NCBI GenBank assembly: GCA_036557885.1
Contig: DATBGS010000010.1
Location: forward strand, 116,823 to 180,822
Direction: 5' to 3'
Source of the DNA: DATBGS01 sp036557885
Lineage (GTDB): Bacteria > Chloroflexota > Ktedonobacteria > Ktedonobacterales > DATBGS01
Length of the DNA stretch: 64,000 nt
Shown here: one piece after another, positions 1-8,670 of the stretch
How positions within the stretch are numbered: position 1 is the stretch's first letter
Layout of the letters: each line of letters starts with the position of its first letter
Translations under genes and position numbers: made by a program
The notes under the pieces: generated by a model
What the model saw: the letters and a program-made list of their open reading frames with translations, nothing else
Told to the model about the DNA's origin: nothing
The model's database searches: none

Positions 1-366
1 AACCAACCGGAAAGGCGCGGTGACGTGAATATCCAGCATGGCCTGCCACTGCTTATCGGTCATCTTGTGAATCACCGCGTCCCAGGTGTAGCCCGCATTG
101 TTGACGATAATATCCAGGCCGTGAAACGCATCAATGGTTGAGCTTACTAGCCGGTCAGGAAATGACTCTTGCGTCATATCTCCGGCCACCACCAGCACCG
201 TGCCGCCGTTTGCTTTGATCTCCTCAGCAGTTTCGTTGGCAGGCGTGGGGTCCAGGTCGCAGACGACTACCGACGCGCCCTCGGAAGCAAACAGCTTTGC
301 TGCTGCCGCGCCAATGCCCCGGCCCGACCCGGTGAGAATTGCCACTTTGCCATCTAACATGCCCAT
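1..366 (-). CDS. SDR-family oxidoreductase, N-terminal part (cut by window edge)
   Basis: This is the first 122 codons of a short-chain dehydrogenase/reductase that continues beyond the left edge. The translated start shows the Rossmann glycine motif TGSGRGIG near residue 12 and the structural NNAG motif near residue 88, both hallmarks of classical SDRs using NAD(P)H. The substrate cannot be told because the catalytic YxxxK part lies outside the window. Two in-frame ATGs (366 and 360) are possible. The first sits one base after the stop of the upstream dehydratase gene, so the two are almost certainly co-transcribed. Confidence 0.9.
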   Translation of the reverse strand, partial: MGMLDGKVAILTGSGRGIGAAAAKLFASEGASVVVCDLDPTPANETAEEIKANGGTVLVVAGDMTQESFPDRLVSSTIDAFHGLDIIVNNAGYTWDAVIHKMTDKQWQAMLDIHVTAPFRLV

Positions 367-367
367 G

Positions 368-1345
368 TTACGAGCGCTCCTTTGCTTGAGTAAGAATCCC
401 GGCCAGCCGCACCGGGTCAATATTGCCGCCGCTCAAGACGGCGACTACTTTCTCGCCAGATTTAACAGGAACTTTGCCCGCCAGCACCGCCGCGACGGTT
501 GCCGCGCCTGCTGGCTCCACGACCAGCTTGCAGCGTTCCGCCAGCAGCGCAATGGCGCGGTCTACCGCGTCGTCTTCAATCGTCACCACCGCGTCAACGT
601 ACTGCTGGAAAAGCGCCAGATTGACATCGCCAGTATACCCCGCGCCCAGGCCGTCTATCCGCGTCTGCACGTTCTCCAGCGTGACCGGATGTCCGGCAGC
701 CAGCGCAGCCGTGAGCCGGGCCGCGCCCGCCGGTTCCACGCCCACTACGCGCATCTTTGGACTGCGCGATTTGATTGCCAGGGCGCTGCCACCGCAGAGC
801 GCGCCGCCGCCAATCTGCACGACGACGACATCGGCGTCCGGCAGATCATCCACGATGTCCAGCCCCAGTGTGCCATGCCCGGCAATCACCCGCTCATCGG
901 TGTAGGGATGCACCAGCGTCAGATGCTGCTCTTCGGCCAGGGCGCGGGCCTGGCGATGCGCCTCCAGGCTCGTCTTGCCATGCAAAATAACCGTCGCGCC
1001 GTAGCCCTGCGCCGCTGCAATCTTGCTCTTGCTGGCAAACTCTGGCATGACGATGGTGGAGGCGATACCCAGCGACGAGGCGCCCCAGGCCAGGCTTTGC
1101 CCATGATTGCCAGCGGAGGCCGCGATTAGCCCGCGCCGCTTCTCCTCATCAGTCAGCGTGGAGAGACGATAGAGCACGCCGCGCGGCTTAAACGAGCCGG
1201 TTTTCTGAAACATTTCGGCCTTGAGAAAGAGCGAAACAGGCGTGGCGGCCATCGCGCCCAGCGTTGTCGCGGAAAACATCGGCGTTTTCCGCACCTGCCC
1301 GCCAACTACCTCCCGCGCCCGCAAGACATCCTGATATGAAACCAT
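368..1345 (-). CDS. PLP-dependent threonine/serine dehydratase family
   Basis: This 325-aa fold-type II PLP enzyme belongs to the threonine dehydratase/serine racemase group. It has the PLP lysine in TGSFKPRG, the substrate loop ASAGNHGQ, a glycine-rich phosphate loop (IGGGALCGG), and SGGN near the C-terminus. There is no C-terminal ACT domain, so it resembles catabolic TdcB-type enzymes rather than isoleucine-inhibited IlvA. The reading frame stays open well upstream, but the family N-terminus begins at the ATG at 1345 and the extension overlaps the eamA gene out of frame. It lies 14 nt after that transporter gene and 1 nt before the SDR gene. The exact substrate (Thr, Ser or a hydroxy-amino acid) is not resolved. 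Confidence 0.9.
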   Translation of the reverse strand: MVSYQDVLRAREVVGGQVRKTPMFSATTLGAMAATPVSLFLKAEMFQKTGSFKPRGVLYRLSTLTDEEKRRGLIAASAGNHGQSLAWGASSLGIASTIVMPEFASKSKIAAAQGYGATVILHGKTSLEAHRQARALAEEQHLTLVHPYTDERVIAGHGTLGLDIVDDLPDADVVVVQIGGGALCGGSALAIKSRSPKMRVVGVEPAGAARLTAALAAGHPVTLENVQTRIDGLGAGYTGDVNLALFQQYVDAVVTIEDDAVDRAIALLAERCKLVVEPAGAATVAAVLAGKVPVKSGEKVVAVLSGGNIDPVRLAGILTQAKERS

Positions 1346-1359
1346 TGCATTCCTCTTGC

Positions 1360-2247
1360 TTATATATTGATTAACGTGATCCCCACAAAGATTGCAGCCA
1401 CGCCCACCCATTGGCTCCAGGCCAGCCGCTCGCGCAAAAAGAGCCAGGCAAGCATGACGGTGACAGTGCTGAAAAGCGACGCCAGGACTGTGACGACAGC
1501 GACCTGATGCGTTGCCAGACCGGTAGTGGCAGCAACATACCCAATAGTATCCAATATTCCCACCCCCGCAAGCAGCCACCAGACCTTGCCGCGTGGCAAG
1601 GGTATGCTTTGGCGCAGAGGCTTTGCCATGACGAGCAGCAGCGCTGGCGTAGAGAGACGCACCAACCAGACGGGCACCAGCCCGCCAAAGGTGGGAATGA
1701 CGTGAAAGCCAAAGATCCAAAACAAGACGCCAAAGCCTGCTGCGGCCACCAGCGCGTAGCCGGTGCCGCGCGTCAGGCGGCTTTCTGGATGCGGCGAGGC
1801 TTTTTCTGGTTTCGGCGCGCTGGCAGCCCCAAGCGAGACTGCGGCCAGCACCACGCCAATCATGGCCGCCGCAATGCCCAGGACGCGCCACTGGCTCAAA
1901 GCTTCTCCGCTCAAAACGGCCAGAATGACCGTCAAGGCAGCATAACTGGCTGAAATGGGCGAGACAACGGCCAACGTGCCAATCTCAAACGAGCGATACA
2001 GCGCCAGCGAGCAAAAGAGATTGATTAAGAGCGACACCGCTACCCAGACCCAGGGCTGCCAGCCTACACTTTTCGCCAGCGGCCCAAAGGCGCCTACTGC
2101 GCCCATGTAGAGGCTCAGGCCCACGAAGCCGGTAAGCTGCATGAAAAGCAGCGTGCGAAAGGTACCTACTGCCTGCGTTGCATAGCGTACCAGAAAATCG
2201 GCGGCGCCCCAACAGAGCGCCGCTGTTAACCCCAGAAGAATGCCCAT
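1360..2247 (-). CDS. EamA/DMT-family transporter
   Basis: This 295-aa polytopic membrane protein has about ten hydrophobic helices in two homologous halves, typical of the drug/metabolite transporter (EamA) superfamily. The N-terminal pattern (LLGLTAALCWGAADFLVRYA) and the C-terminal repeat ending FLRERLAWSQWVGVAAIFVG match that family. DMT proteins often export amino acids or metabolites. Its place directly before a threonine dehydratase-like gene suggests an amino-acid-linked substrate, which is inference. The start at 2247 has only a weak upstream purine stretch. Confidence 0.88.
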   Translation of the reverse strand: MGILLGLTAALCWGAADFLVRYATQAVGTFRTLLFMQLTGFVGLSLYMGAVGAFGPLAKSVGWQPWVWVAVSLLINLFCSLALYRSFEIGTLAVVSPISASYAALTVILAVLSGEALSQWRVLGIAAAMIGVVLAAVSLGAASAPKPEKASPHPESRLTRGTGYALVAAAGFGVLFWIFGFHVIPTFGGLVPVWLVRLSTPALLLVMAKPLRQSIPLPRGKVWWLLAGVGILDTIGYVAATTGLATHQVAVVTVLASLFSTVTVMLAWLFLRERLAWSQWVGVAAIFVGITLINI

Positions 2248-2341
2248 ACATGTGTCATCCAGCCATCAACAGAACAAAGAGAGCCGCTTCTGCGCATCAT
2301 ATCACGAATCAGCGCATCTACTCAGCAAGGAGAAGCACGTT

Positions 2342-3301
2342 TTATTGCAGCGCCTGATTGAGCAGTGCCACCACTTCTTGCGCGCAGCCCCAGGACAGCG
2401 TGATGCCCGCGCCGCCATGCCCATAGTTATGCAGCAAGAGGCAATCTGGCGCAGGGCGCTCTGGCTCCACGCGCACCACCGAGCGCACCGGACGCAGCCC
2501 GCACGCCACGCTGACAATATCCTCCGGCTTGACATTCGCAAACTCTGGCGCGAGGCGGGCGCAGCGGCGAATAATGCCTGGTATCTGTTCGGGATCAACT
2601 TCCAGCCGCTCCACGCCTTCTTCGTAGGTGCCCCCAAGGACAATATCATTGATGCGCGGGAAGATATACGCCATGCCCTCCGGCCCATCATCTTCCACAA
2701 CGGCCCGGCTAAAGCCATTAGCCTTGATGCGCACGACCTGGCCTCTGGCGGGCCGCAGATCACGATCATTGAGTAACTCGCGCGCGCCCAGGCCCGCGCA
2801 GTTGACCACGATCTGAGATTGCGCGAATGCCTCGCTCATCTCTGTGACGGTGCGCTGCACGATCTGGCCGCCCAACGCTTGAAAGCGACGCAGCAGCCAG
2901 TTCATGTACACGCCGGTATCAATCATCGGCGCCTCGAAGACATGACCGCCCTCAGCGCCCGGCAGCAACTCCTCTGGCGTGGCAATGCGGAAAGAATCAA
3001 CGGAACGCGCCCATTCCGGCGGCTCTCCTTTGGTTGGCCGGAGTTCCAGCACGCTTCTCATCACGATGCCACATGCTGGGTCCGCAAGAAGCTGCTTGAA
3101 GACCTGAAACGACACCGCGCTCCACTCTGCCAGCTTTTCCGCAGGCGCAGCCTTAAAGGGATGCCAGACGGCCCCGGCTATGTTGGAGGTGGTGTTGGGG
3201 GGCAAGTCTTTTGCCCAGATAGTGACGCGATGTCTGGCTTCCAACAGACGGACGCCAGTGCTCAAGCCAGAAACGCCGCAGCCAATGACGAGCATATCCA
3301 C
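2342..3301 (-). CDS. D-amino-acid oxidase family FAD enzyme
   Basis: This 319-aa flavoprotein starts with a dinucleotide-binding motif (VIGCGVSGLSTG). Near its C-terminus it carries the D-amino-acid oxidase signature LLHNYGHGGAGITLSWGCA, preceded by the arginine-rich GLRPVRSVVRVE strand that in DAAO binds the substrate carboxylate. The enzyme would deaminate D-amino acids to keto acids, ammonia and peroxide. The chosen GTG start (3301) has AGGAG at 3310-3314 with 8-nt spacing. An ATG two codons later is the alternative. A longer upstream open frame is not supported by a ribosome site. It lies 94 nt upstream of the EamA gene, so it may head the same transcript of amino-acid genes. Confidence 0.9.
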   Translation of the reverse strand: MDMLVIGCGVSGLSTGVRLLEARHRVTIWAKDLPPNTTSNIAGAVWHPFKAAPAEKLAEWSAVSFQVFKQLLADPACGIVMRSVLELRPTKGEPPEWARSVDSFRIATPEELLPGAEGGHVFEAPMIDTGVYMNWLLRRFQALGGQIVQRTVTEMSEAFAQSQIVVNCAGLGARELLNDRDLRPARGQVVRIKANGFSRAVVEDDGPEGMAYIFPRINDIVLGGTYEEGVERLEVDPEQIPGIIRRCARLAPEFANVKPEDIVSVACGLRPVRSVVRVEPERPAPDCLLLHNYGHGGAGITLSWGCAQEVVALLNQALQ

Positions 3302-3344
3302 AAGTACAACTCCTAGCAATTTTTCTTTTCTGGGTAAAAATATC

Positions 3345-3373
3345 TTGACAGCTTCAGAACAAGCAGGTATCCT
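3345..3373 (+). promoter_or_regulatory. Candidate sigma-70-type promoter, rightward
   Basis: TTGACA (3345-3350), 17 nt, then TATCCT (3368-3373). It would transcribe rightward into a non-coding stretch. An imperfect 11-bp hairpin (arms 3405-3415 and 3422-3432) follows about 25 nt downstream of the expected start. It could drive a short RNA or the gene at 3871. No experimental support. Confidence 0.4.
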
Positions 3374-3870
3374 AGTGGTAGTTGGAATGAAGCCAAACGA
3401 CACAATGCAGCCGGTATTTTAACCGACTGCATCATTCTAGCCGATCCTGCGCTAACAGGAGTCTAACGCATATGGGGAATTGTACCATTCGGCAGCACAT
3501 CCTCTCCAGCGACCACTCCCGAAGCAAAGCAGGCGGGCCAACTATCAGGGCTTTGCAGGGGGTCGCTTTGTTTTATGCCACGCCTCTGCGGGCAGACGAG
3601 GAGGGCTATTGATGGCAGATTATGGGTGGCTGGGTGGAAGGGGCTTTCTCGGAGAAAGCACCTTTGGGAAAGGGGGGATAGTGGCAGTATCCCCCCTTGA
3701 CGGATGAGTGCCTATCAAGCACTTGACTGGGATAAGGGGGTGTCTGGCAGACACCCCCTTTCCCAGAGGGAGTGTCTGCCAGACACCCCCTCTGGGAAAG
3801 GAATGAGTAATACCAATCCTCTTTTCATATAAACAGTCATGTAGCAATCTCAGTGTGAGGGAGGCCGATT
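3374..3870. other. Non-coding, hairpin-rich gap
   Basis: No convincing gene is seen between the D-amino-acid oxidase start and the antirepressor-like gene. The left half holds the 3405-3432 hairpin. The right half (3643-3800) is almost entirely palindromes, described separately. Short open frames here have no family resemblance or ribosome sites. Confidence 0.6.
3643..3800. repeat. Cluster of four palindromes
   Basis: Four hairpins in a row. At 3643-3659 the half is CTTTCTC around a single base. At 3670-3698 the arms are AAGGGGGGATA. At 3734-3760 there is a perfect 27-bp odd palindrome with 13-bp arms starting AAGGGGGTGTCTG. At 3758-3800 there is a 43-bp palindrome with 21-bp arms and one mismatch. 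The last two share the core TGTCTGSCAGACA. No T-tract follows them, so they are not ordinary terminators. They look like REP/MITE-type elements or protein-binding sites. Confidence 0.7.
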
Positions 3871-4668
3871 ATGTCCGAGACACCCATTACTCCTGTCAAG
3901 CAGGCAAATATCACTATCGGTGGGGAAACCTTTATTGCGGTGTTGTTGTCAAATGGGGACACCGGGTTGGTGTTCCCGCATCTATGTGAGTGGTTGGGGT
4001 TGTACATCAATAGCCAAACACATCGTCTTCACGCTCATCCCACACTCTCAGCGGCGTTGGTGCTCACGCTGATACAGACACCAGGTGGGCCTCAAGCCAC
4101 CAATATCATAGTGGCGTGGGGCATTCCGCTCTGGCTAGCACGTATCCAACCCGACAAGCGCCCTCCACTGTATCGGGAGCGGCTGCTAGTATTGCAGCGA
4201 GACGCGCGGGCAGCGTTGTCGAAGGAGTTCTTTAAGGAGCCAAGCGAGGGGCCAACCCCACCAAAGCGAGAAAAACAATCAACGAGCCTGGAGAAGTCGC
4301 CATCTATCCTTGAGGCATTACAGATGCTTCAACGCGCGGTTGTGGCTGAACAGCAAGCACGAGCGGAAGAGATGCGTGCTGTCAAGCAAGAGCAGCAGGA
4401 GATGCAAGCGCATCTGAAGCGGCTGGAAGCCAATCTCCAGGGCTATACTGAACCGAGCACGTCTGGCGGGTCACTGCCACTCACGGGGAGGCAATACTAC
4501 GAGCTTGTCAGCCTGCTGAGGAAGTTGCAGAAGCAAACCGGCATCCCGCTGGAGACGCTGGCAGCGGTGGTGGCTGATCACTGCGGCGCTGATCATCTCA
4601 CCGCCATTCCACAGGCAGCCTGGCCGGAGGCGTTGGCCTGGGTGCAGAGTAGACTGCAAGCCAGGTAG
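3871..4668 (+). CDS. P22 antirepressor N-domain-like protein with coiled-coil and C-terminal domain
   Basis: This is a 265-aa protein. Residues about 8-110 resemble the phage P22 antirepressor N-terminal domain: a beta-rich start (ITIGGETFIAVLLSNGDTG), then LCEWLGL, and the conserved WGIPLWLARI with RERLLVLQRDA. A charged coiled coil follows at about 145-200. A roughly 65-residue alpha-helical C-terminal domain then begins PLTGRQYYELVSLLRKLQ and recalls ORF6C-type domains. Family members interact with phage repressors or regulate hosts. A purine-rich ribosome site (GAGGGAGG) precedes the ATG. It may be a prophage remnant or a domesticated regulator, and no other phage genes are nearby. Confidence 0.7.
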   Translation: MSETPITPVKQANITIGGETFIAVLLSNGDTGLVFPHLCEWLGLYINSQTHRLHAHPTLSAALVLTLIQTPGGPQATNIIVAWGIPLWLARIQPDKRPPLYRERLLVLQRDARAALSKEFFKEPSEGPTPPKREKQSTSLEKSPSILEALQMLQRAVVAEQQARAEEMRAVKQEQQEMQAHLKRLEANLQGYTEPSTSGGSLPLTGRQYYELVSLLRKLQKQTGIPLETLAAVVADHCGADHLTAIPQAAWPEALAWVQSRLQAR

Positions 4669-4674
4669 CGGGCT

Positions 4675-4692
4675 AGCAGCCCGCGCTACAAG
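4675..4692 (-). repeat. Fragment of dispersed GC-rich repeat family
   Basis: On the minus strand this reads CTTGTAGCGCGGGCTGCT, identical to part of the tandem repeat at 63.5 kb. It lies between the stop of the antirepressor-like gene and the stop of the glycosyltransferase gene. Confidence 0.65.
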
Positions 4693-4702
4693 CGCCCCCA
4701 GG

Positions 4703-5995
4703 CTAGCCTACCCAATAGCTCGCGGTAAAGAGGACGATATTTAAGACGGAGAAGCAGCCCATCGTTAGCAAAACGGTCTGGCGCAGGGTGGGGCGCGTGG
4801 CTGTCCAGCGGCAGGCCACGAGCAGGAACGGAAAGAGTACCAGACTATAGCGGTTGTAGGCAAACAGGGTGCCAGAAAGCAGTGGCAGCAGCATGTTGCC
4901 AAGAAGAAAGACGCGATAGGACCAGCGCAGCGCCCGCCACATGACGAGCAGCAAGATACCATCCACCACAAGCGCCAGCACGTAACTCAACGTGATAAAA
5001 GCGCCCTGACCATGCCAGGGCCAATGGGTAACAAGCCACAGAATATCCTGCGCGGGCGCCGCAAGAACGTTAAGCGTAAAATGGCGATCTCCCCAGCCCA
5101 GCTTATACGCATGCTGAAACGCCAATGGGTCGCGCAGCGCAACCAGGAGATAGAACGCATACGCAGCCAGGCCCGCTAACCCCATCGCTGCTGCTCCCAT
5201 CCCTCGCCAGAATTGGCGCTGCTGGATGCCTTCCACCAGCACAGCCCCAGCCAGGATAATTCCAGGGAGCCGTGTGGCGGTTGCCAGCGCGCAACACAGC
5301 CCCGCCAGCCACCAGCGCTGATGACGCATCGCCAGAAAACAAGCAACACAGGCGAGCAAAAAGAGCACTTCTGTATAGACCGCCAGCAAAAATACCGCTG
5401 CTGGCACAAGCACAAAATAGAGCGGGGCAAGCTTAGCGGCCTGGTCGCCAGATTCTTCACGAACCAGTTGAGTAAAGAGCATAACGGTAAGCAGCAGCAA
5501 GACACGATTGACGAGCACCCCAGCCAGGAGATAATTGCCCCCAAACAGCACCCCCACGACATGTATCAGCCCAGGAAATGCCGGAAAAAACGCATCAAGA
5601 ATATTGACCTGCGGCGCGTAGCCCTGCGCCGCCAGCAAGACATACCAGACGCCATCCCAACGCGCCCACATGGTCAAGGAAAGCGGATACGTTGCGTGTT
5701 GAAAGGCCGGGTGATTCTGGAAGAAGGCCGGGGAATCGCTGCTGGGAGGAAAGATGCTGACGGCGAGATAGCCGATCAACTGCGCTACAAACTCCCAGGT
5801 TAGCGTCACCAATAAGGCGTGAACCAGCAGGCGATGTCTTGTATAGAAGTCTGCCAGGGCGCGTTGGCGCTCTGCCCATCTGCTTACATCTCCTGATGTG
5901 TGGGCCTGCTGTGTGGAAAGCTCAGCTTCTGGCGTGTGGGTCGCTGGACTCCAATTGATCTTTACACCAGAAAGCAATGATCGGAAAAATGCCAT
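4703..5995 (-). CDS. PIG-V-like integral membrane mannosyl/glycosyltransferase
   Basis: This 430-aa polytopic protein has about 60 soluble N-terminal residues followed by roughly ten membrane helices. The conserved luminal-side motif MWARWDGVWYVLLAAQGY, then FFPAFPGLIHVV and TRLPGIILAGA, are those of the PIG-V family of dolichyl/polyprenyl-phosphate-mannose-dependent (GT-C fold) mannosyltransferases. In bacteria such proteins add a mannose or other sugar to lipids or wall polymers from a polyprenyl-linked donor outside the membrane. The aspartate in RWDG is the likely catalytic residue by analogy. It is transcribed divergently from the kinase gene, with about 200 nt between the two starts. 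Acceptor and sugar cannot be deduced. Confidence 0.75.
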   Translation of the reverse strand: MAFFRSLLSGVKINWSPATHTPEAELSTQQAHTSGDVSRWAERQRALADFYTRHRLLVHALLVTLTWEFVAQLIGYLAVSIFPPSSDSPAFFQNHPAFQHATYPLSLTMWARWDGVWYVLLAAQGYAPQVNILDAFFPAFPGLIHVVGVLFGGNYLLAGVLVNRVLLLLTVMLFTQLVREESGDQAAKLAPLYFVLVPAAVFLLAVYTEVLFLLACVACFLAMRHQRWWLAGLCCALATATRLPGIILAGAVLVEGIQQRQFWRGMGAAAMGLAGLAAYAFYLLVALRDPLAFQHAYKLGWGDRHFTLNVLAAPAQDILWLVTHWPWHGQGAFITLSYVLALVVDGILLLVMWRALRWSYRVFLLGNMLLPLLSGTLFAYNRYSLVLFPFLLVACRWTATRPTLRQTVLLTMGCFSVLNIVLFTASYWVG

Positions 5996-6198
5996 ATGTT
6001 TTGATCACCCTCGCTCATTTCAGACAGATCGCTCATAGAGCGATCAGCTACAAAATCGCAGGTGACGTGCCAGCAGGCAACAAGCAAGAAGGCGAAGGAA
6101 AACAGGATGCGGCTTCGTTCGTTATGATGATAGACGGAAAAGGCCGAATGTTCACATTGGCCCATCTCATCAACGGAGCGCCGTTACTGGAGGACTCA

Positions 6199-8613
6199 AT
6201 GGCCGGAATGGAAGGGGCGCGACTTGGCGCCTATGAACTTATCGAGCGCGTGGGCAGTGGAGGGATGGCCGAAGTCTACCGCGCAAAACAACTCAGCGCC
6301 TTCGGGCGAGAAGTGGCCGTGAAGGTCATTCGGCGCGGATTTAGCGAAGACCCGCTTTTTCGTCAGCGCTTTCTGCGCGAGGCCCAGGCCATTGCCAGGC
6401 TCTCACACCCCCATATTTTGCCACTGATTGAGTTTGGGGAAGAACGCGATATTTTATATCTGGTGATGCCCTATTTCTCTGGGGGAACTCTGCGCTCGCT
6501 GCTGGAGCGGGTCCAGGGGCCGCTTTCTCTCAAGGATGCCACCGAGATTTTGGAGCAGCTTTGTGACGCGGTGCAGTATGCCCACGAGCAGGGGATTGTC
6601 CACCGCGACATTAAGCCGCAAAACGTGCTGATTCAGCGTGGCAAGCATTTGCTGCTGGCGGATTTTGGCATCGCCCGCGATACCAGCGATGAACGCCTGA
6701 CGATGACTGGCGCAGGCGTGGGCACCGTTGAATACATGGCGCCAGAGCAGGCGATGGGAAAAGGCGATAAGCGCAGCGATGTCTATAGTCTGGGCATCAT
6801 CTTTTTCCAGATGTTGGGTGGGCGGGTGCCGTTTACTGGAAGCACTCCGATGGAAACACTGATGAAACAGGCCACCGAATTACCCGCACCCATCCATACG
6901 TTGAATGCGGCGCTCCCGGCAGAGACTGAGAAGGTGCTCAACAAAGTCCTTGAGAAAGACCCCAGAGATCGCTTCCAAAGCCCCAACCAATTTTTCCAGG
7001 CGGCGCAGCAATTGTTGCAGCCGCGCCCTCCATCCGGGGCAAACATGGGAGCGCGAGCAGCGCCCTTGCCGCCATCCACGTCAGGCGGGCAGCCCAATAG
7101 CGGCGGGGCTTCGCGCCCTGGAAGCAGCGGAGCCAGCCATGTAGCGACACCTGTTTCTGGGAGGCCAGGAGCAAACACTGCTGCTGGCGCAAGCAGAGGG
7201 TCTTCTGGGACAGAACAGCGATTTGACGCGCCAACTTCTTCCAGCCGAAGCACACCGACCAGGGACGATTACAGGGCTGGTGGCCCTCCACCACAGCAGC
7301 CAGGAGCAAGGGCTGGAAAATCTTCTGGTCGCCCTGGCAGCCGGGCAGCAGGTGTGGCCCCTGGAATGCCAGGAAAAGGCGAACCAAAACGCGGGGGGCG
7401 CAAATGGCTGCTTTACACTGGGGTGCTGCTGGCGGTGCTGGCGCTGGGTGTCGTTGGAGTCGCCGCAGCGCAGCTTTTCCGCAGTAAGCAGATCTCTGCA
7501 ACAGGCACCGAGACGCCAGGAAACAACCCAACCGCCACAGCTACCGCTGTTGTTTCGCCACTCCAGGCGTTTGCCTATGGGTTCATGCGCAATTATCAGG
7601 TTTTTGCGGCAGCAAAAGGCGCAGACCCCAAACAAGTGACGAATATCGCCAAGGTCGGCCAGCCCAACGCGGGATTGAATGGGGGCGTCAATTTTGATTT
7701 TCTCGCCAGTCCGTTGCTATTCTCGCCAGATGGACGCTATATCGCTTGTCTGATTCAGATAGTGGACGCGCCGCGCGATGGGTTTCTGGGCGGCAATTTG
7801 TATGTGATAGACACCACTACTGGCACTGTCACAACTCCCAAAGAACTAGGCAGCAGTCGGCTGTTGTTCTCGCAGGGAGGTGATAACGCTCTGGCCTGGA
7901 AAGATAGCCAGACGTTGTTGATTGCCGGGGATACCAGCCATAACCCGATTCTGGCCTATGATGCTCCATCGGGAAAACTTTCGGCGTTCTTTTCGCCCTC
8001 ACCTCCTGACGCCTCGGCTGGCTCGATCATTGTTCGCGGCCAGGTAGCTTTTTACACGGTATTGATTCCATCTGGTGATAATGGAAATCTCGTGCTGCAT
8101 CGGGTGGACCTGAATACCCATGCCGATACGCAGCTTATTACGCTGGGAAAGGTGCCTCTGGTGGTGGGACCAGGGTTTTCGGCCAATGGCTATGCGCCGT
8201 TCGACATCTCGCCAGATGGCACGCATATTCTGTGGCGTGGGGCAAACGGAAGCACCCCAGATGGCATCTGGTACGCGAATGTAGACGGGTCGGGGGTGCA
8301 GCAGCTTTTCAATGGTTTGGACCTGGGCACGGCGGAGTTTGCGGGACCAGCCCCAAGTTTTTCTCCTGATGGGAAGAAAGTTTTGATGCGAACCGATCAG
8401 GCAGTTTATACCTCCAACCTGGATGGCAGCACCATTCAAAAATACGCCCAGAACGGCCAGGCAGACTGGCTTCCCAACAGCAGCGGTATCACCATTGCGG
8501 TGAACACTGGAACTGCGCAGAACCCAGGCCCATACAAGGGGGTGCAATGCGACCCTGCAAACGGGAATTGCGCGGATTTGCTGGATGACGTTTTAGCACT
8601 GTATTGGGCATGA
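6199..8613 (+). CDS. Membrane Ser/Thr protein kinase with extracellular beta-propeller
   Basis: This is an 804-aa one-pass receptor kinase. The cytoplasmic PknB-type kinase domain spans about residues 12-275. It has VGSGGMAEVY (P-loop), K42 in VAVKV, HRD at 135-137 followed by IKPQN, DFG at 155-157 and MAPEQ at 180-184, so all catalytic residues are present. A Pro/Ser/Gly-rich linker of about 120 residues precedes one transmembrane helix near 402-425. The external about 370 residues contain repeated FSPDG/ISPDG motifs of a TolB/PD40-like propeller instead of PASTA repeats. The open frame extends to 5977, but the ATG at 6199 has GGAGG at 6189-6193 and begins exactly at the kinase fold. A strong terminator follows. 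The ligand is unknown. Confidence 0.92.
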   Translation: MAGMEGARLGAYELIERVGSGGMAEVYRAKQLSAFGREVAVKVIRRGFSEDPLFRQRFLREAQAIARLSHPHILPLIEFGEERDILYLVMPYFSGGTLRSLLERVQGPLSLKDATEILEQLCDAVQYAHEQGIVHRDIKPQNVLIQRGKHLLLADFGIARDTSDERLTMTGAGVGTVEYMAPEQAMGKGDKRSDVYSLGIIFFQMLGGRVPFTGSTPMETLMKQATELPAPIHTLNAALPAETEKVLNKVLEKDPRDRFQSPNQFFQAAQQLLQPRPPSGANMGARAAPLPPSTSGGQPNSGGASRPGSSGASHVATPVSGRPGANTAAGASRGSSGTEQRFDAPTSSSRSTPTRDDYRAGGPPPQQPGARAGKSSGRPGSRAAGVAPGMPGKGEPKRGGRKWLLYTGVLLAVLALGVVGVAAAQLFRSKQISATGTETPGNNPTATATAVVSPLQAFAYGFMRNYQVFAAAKGADPKQVTNIAKVGQPNAGLNGGVNFDFLASPLLFSPDGRYIACLIQIVDAPRDGFLGGNLYVIDTTTGTVTTPKELGSSRLLFSQGGDNALAWKDSQTLLIAGDTSHNPILAYDAPSGKLSAFFSPSPPDASAGSIIVRGQVAFYTVLIPSGDNGNLVLHRVDLNTHADTQLITLGKVPLVVGPGFSANGYAPFDISPDGTHILWRGANGSTPDGIWYANVDGSGVQQLFNGLDLGTAEFAGPAPSFSPDGKKVLMRTDQAVYTSNLDGSTIQKYAQNGQADWLPNSSGITIAVNTGTAQNPGPYKGVQCDPANGNCADLLDDVLALYWA

Positions 8614-8628
8614 CCTGTAGAGGCATCT

Positions 8629-8670
8629 CCGTGCAGCGCCAGCCTCAGTGCTGGCGCTGCACGGTTTTTT
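8629..8670 (+). terminator. Rho-independent terminator after kinase gene
   Basis: A perfect GC-rich stem (arms starting CCGTGCAGCGCCAGC, 8629-8643, and its complement ending at 8664) with a short loop is followed by six T residues (8665-8670). The run of T overlaps the stop of the convergent PIG-L gene. Confidence 0.92.

Noticed and set aside
1346..1891. N-terminal extension of the threonine dehydratase-like protein
   Set aside because: The frame is open but overlaps the EamA gene out of frame and reads as Cys/Arg/Gly-rich noise. The enzyme family starts at 1345.
3374..3870. Riboswitch or T-box in the long leader
   Set aside because: Hairpins are simple palindromes. I could not fit any known aptamer core, and no amino-acid or cofactor gene follows on the plus strand.
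3871..4668. Intact prophage around the antirepressor-like gene
   Set aside because: No integrase, terminase, capsid, portal or lysis gene lies within reach, and flanking genes are metabolic.
5977..6198. Extended start of the Ser/Thr kinase
   Set aside because: The extension overlaps the divergent glycosyltransferase start and lacks protein-like composition. GGAGG precedes the ATG at 6199, where the kinase fold begins.
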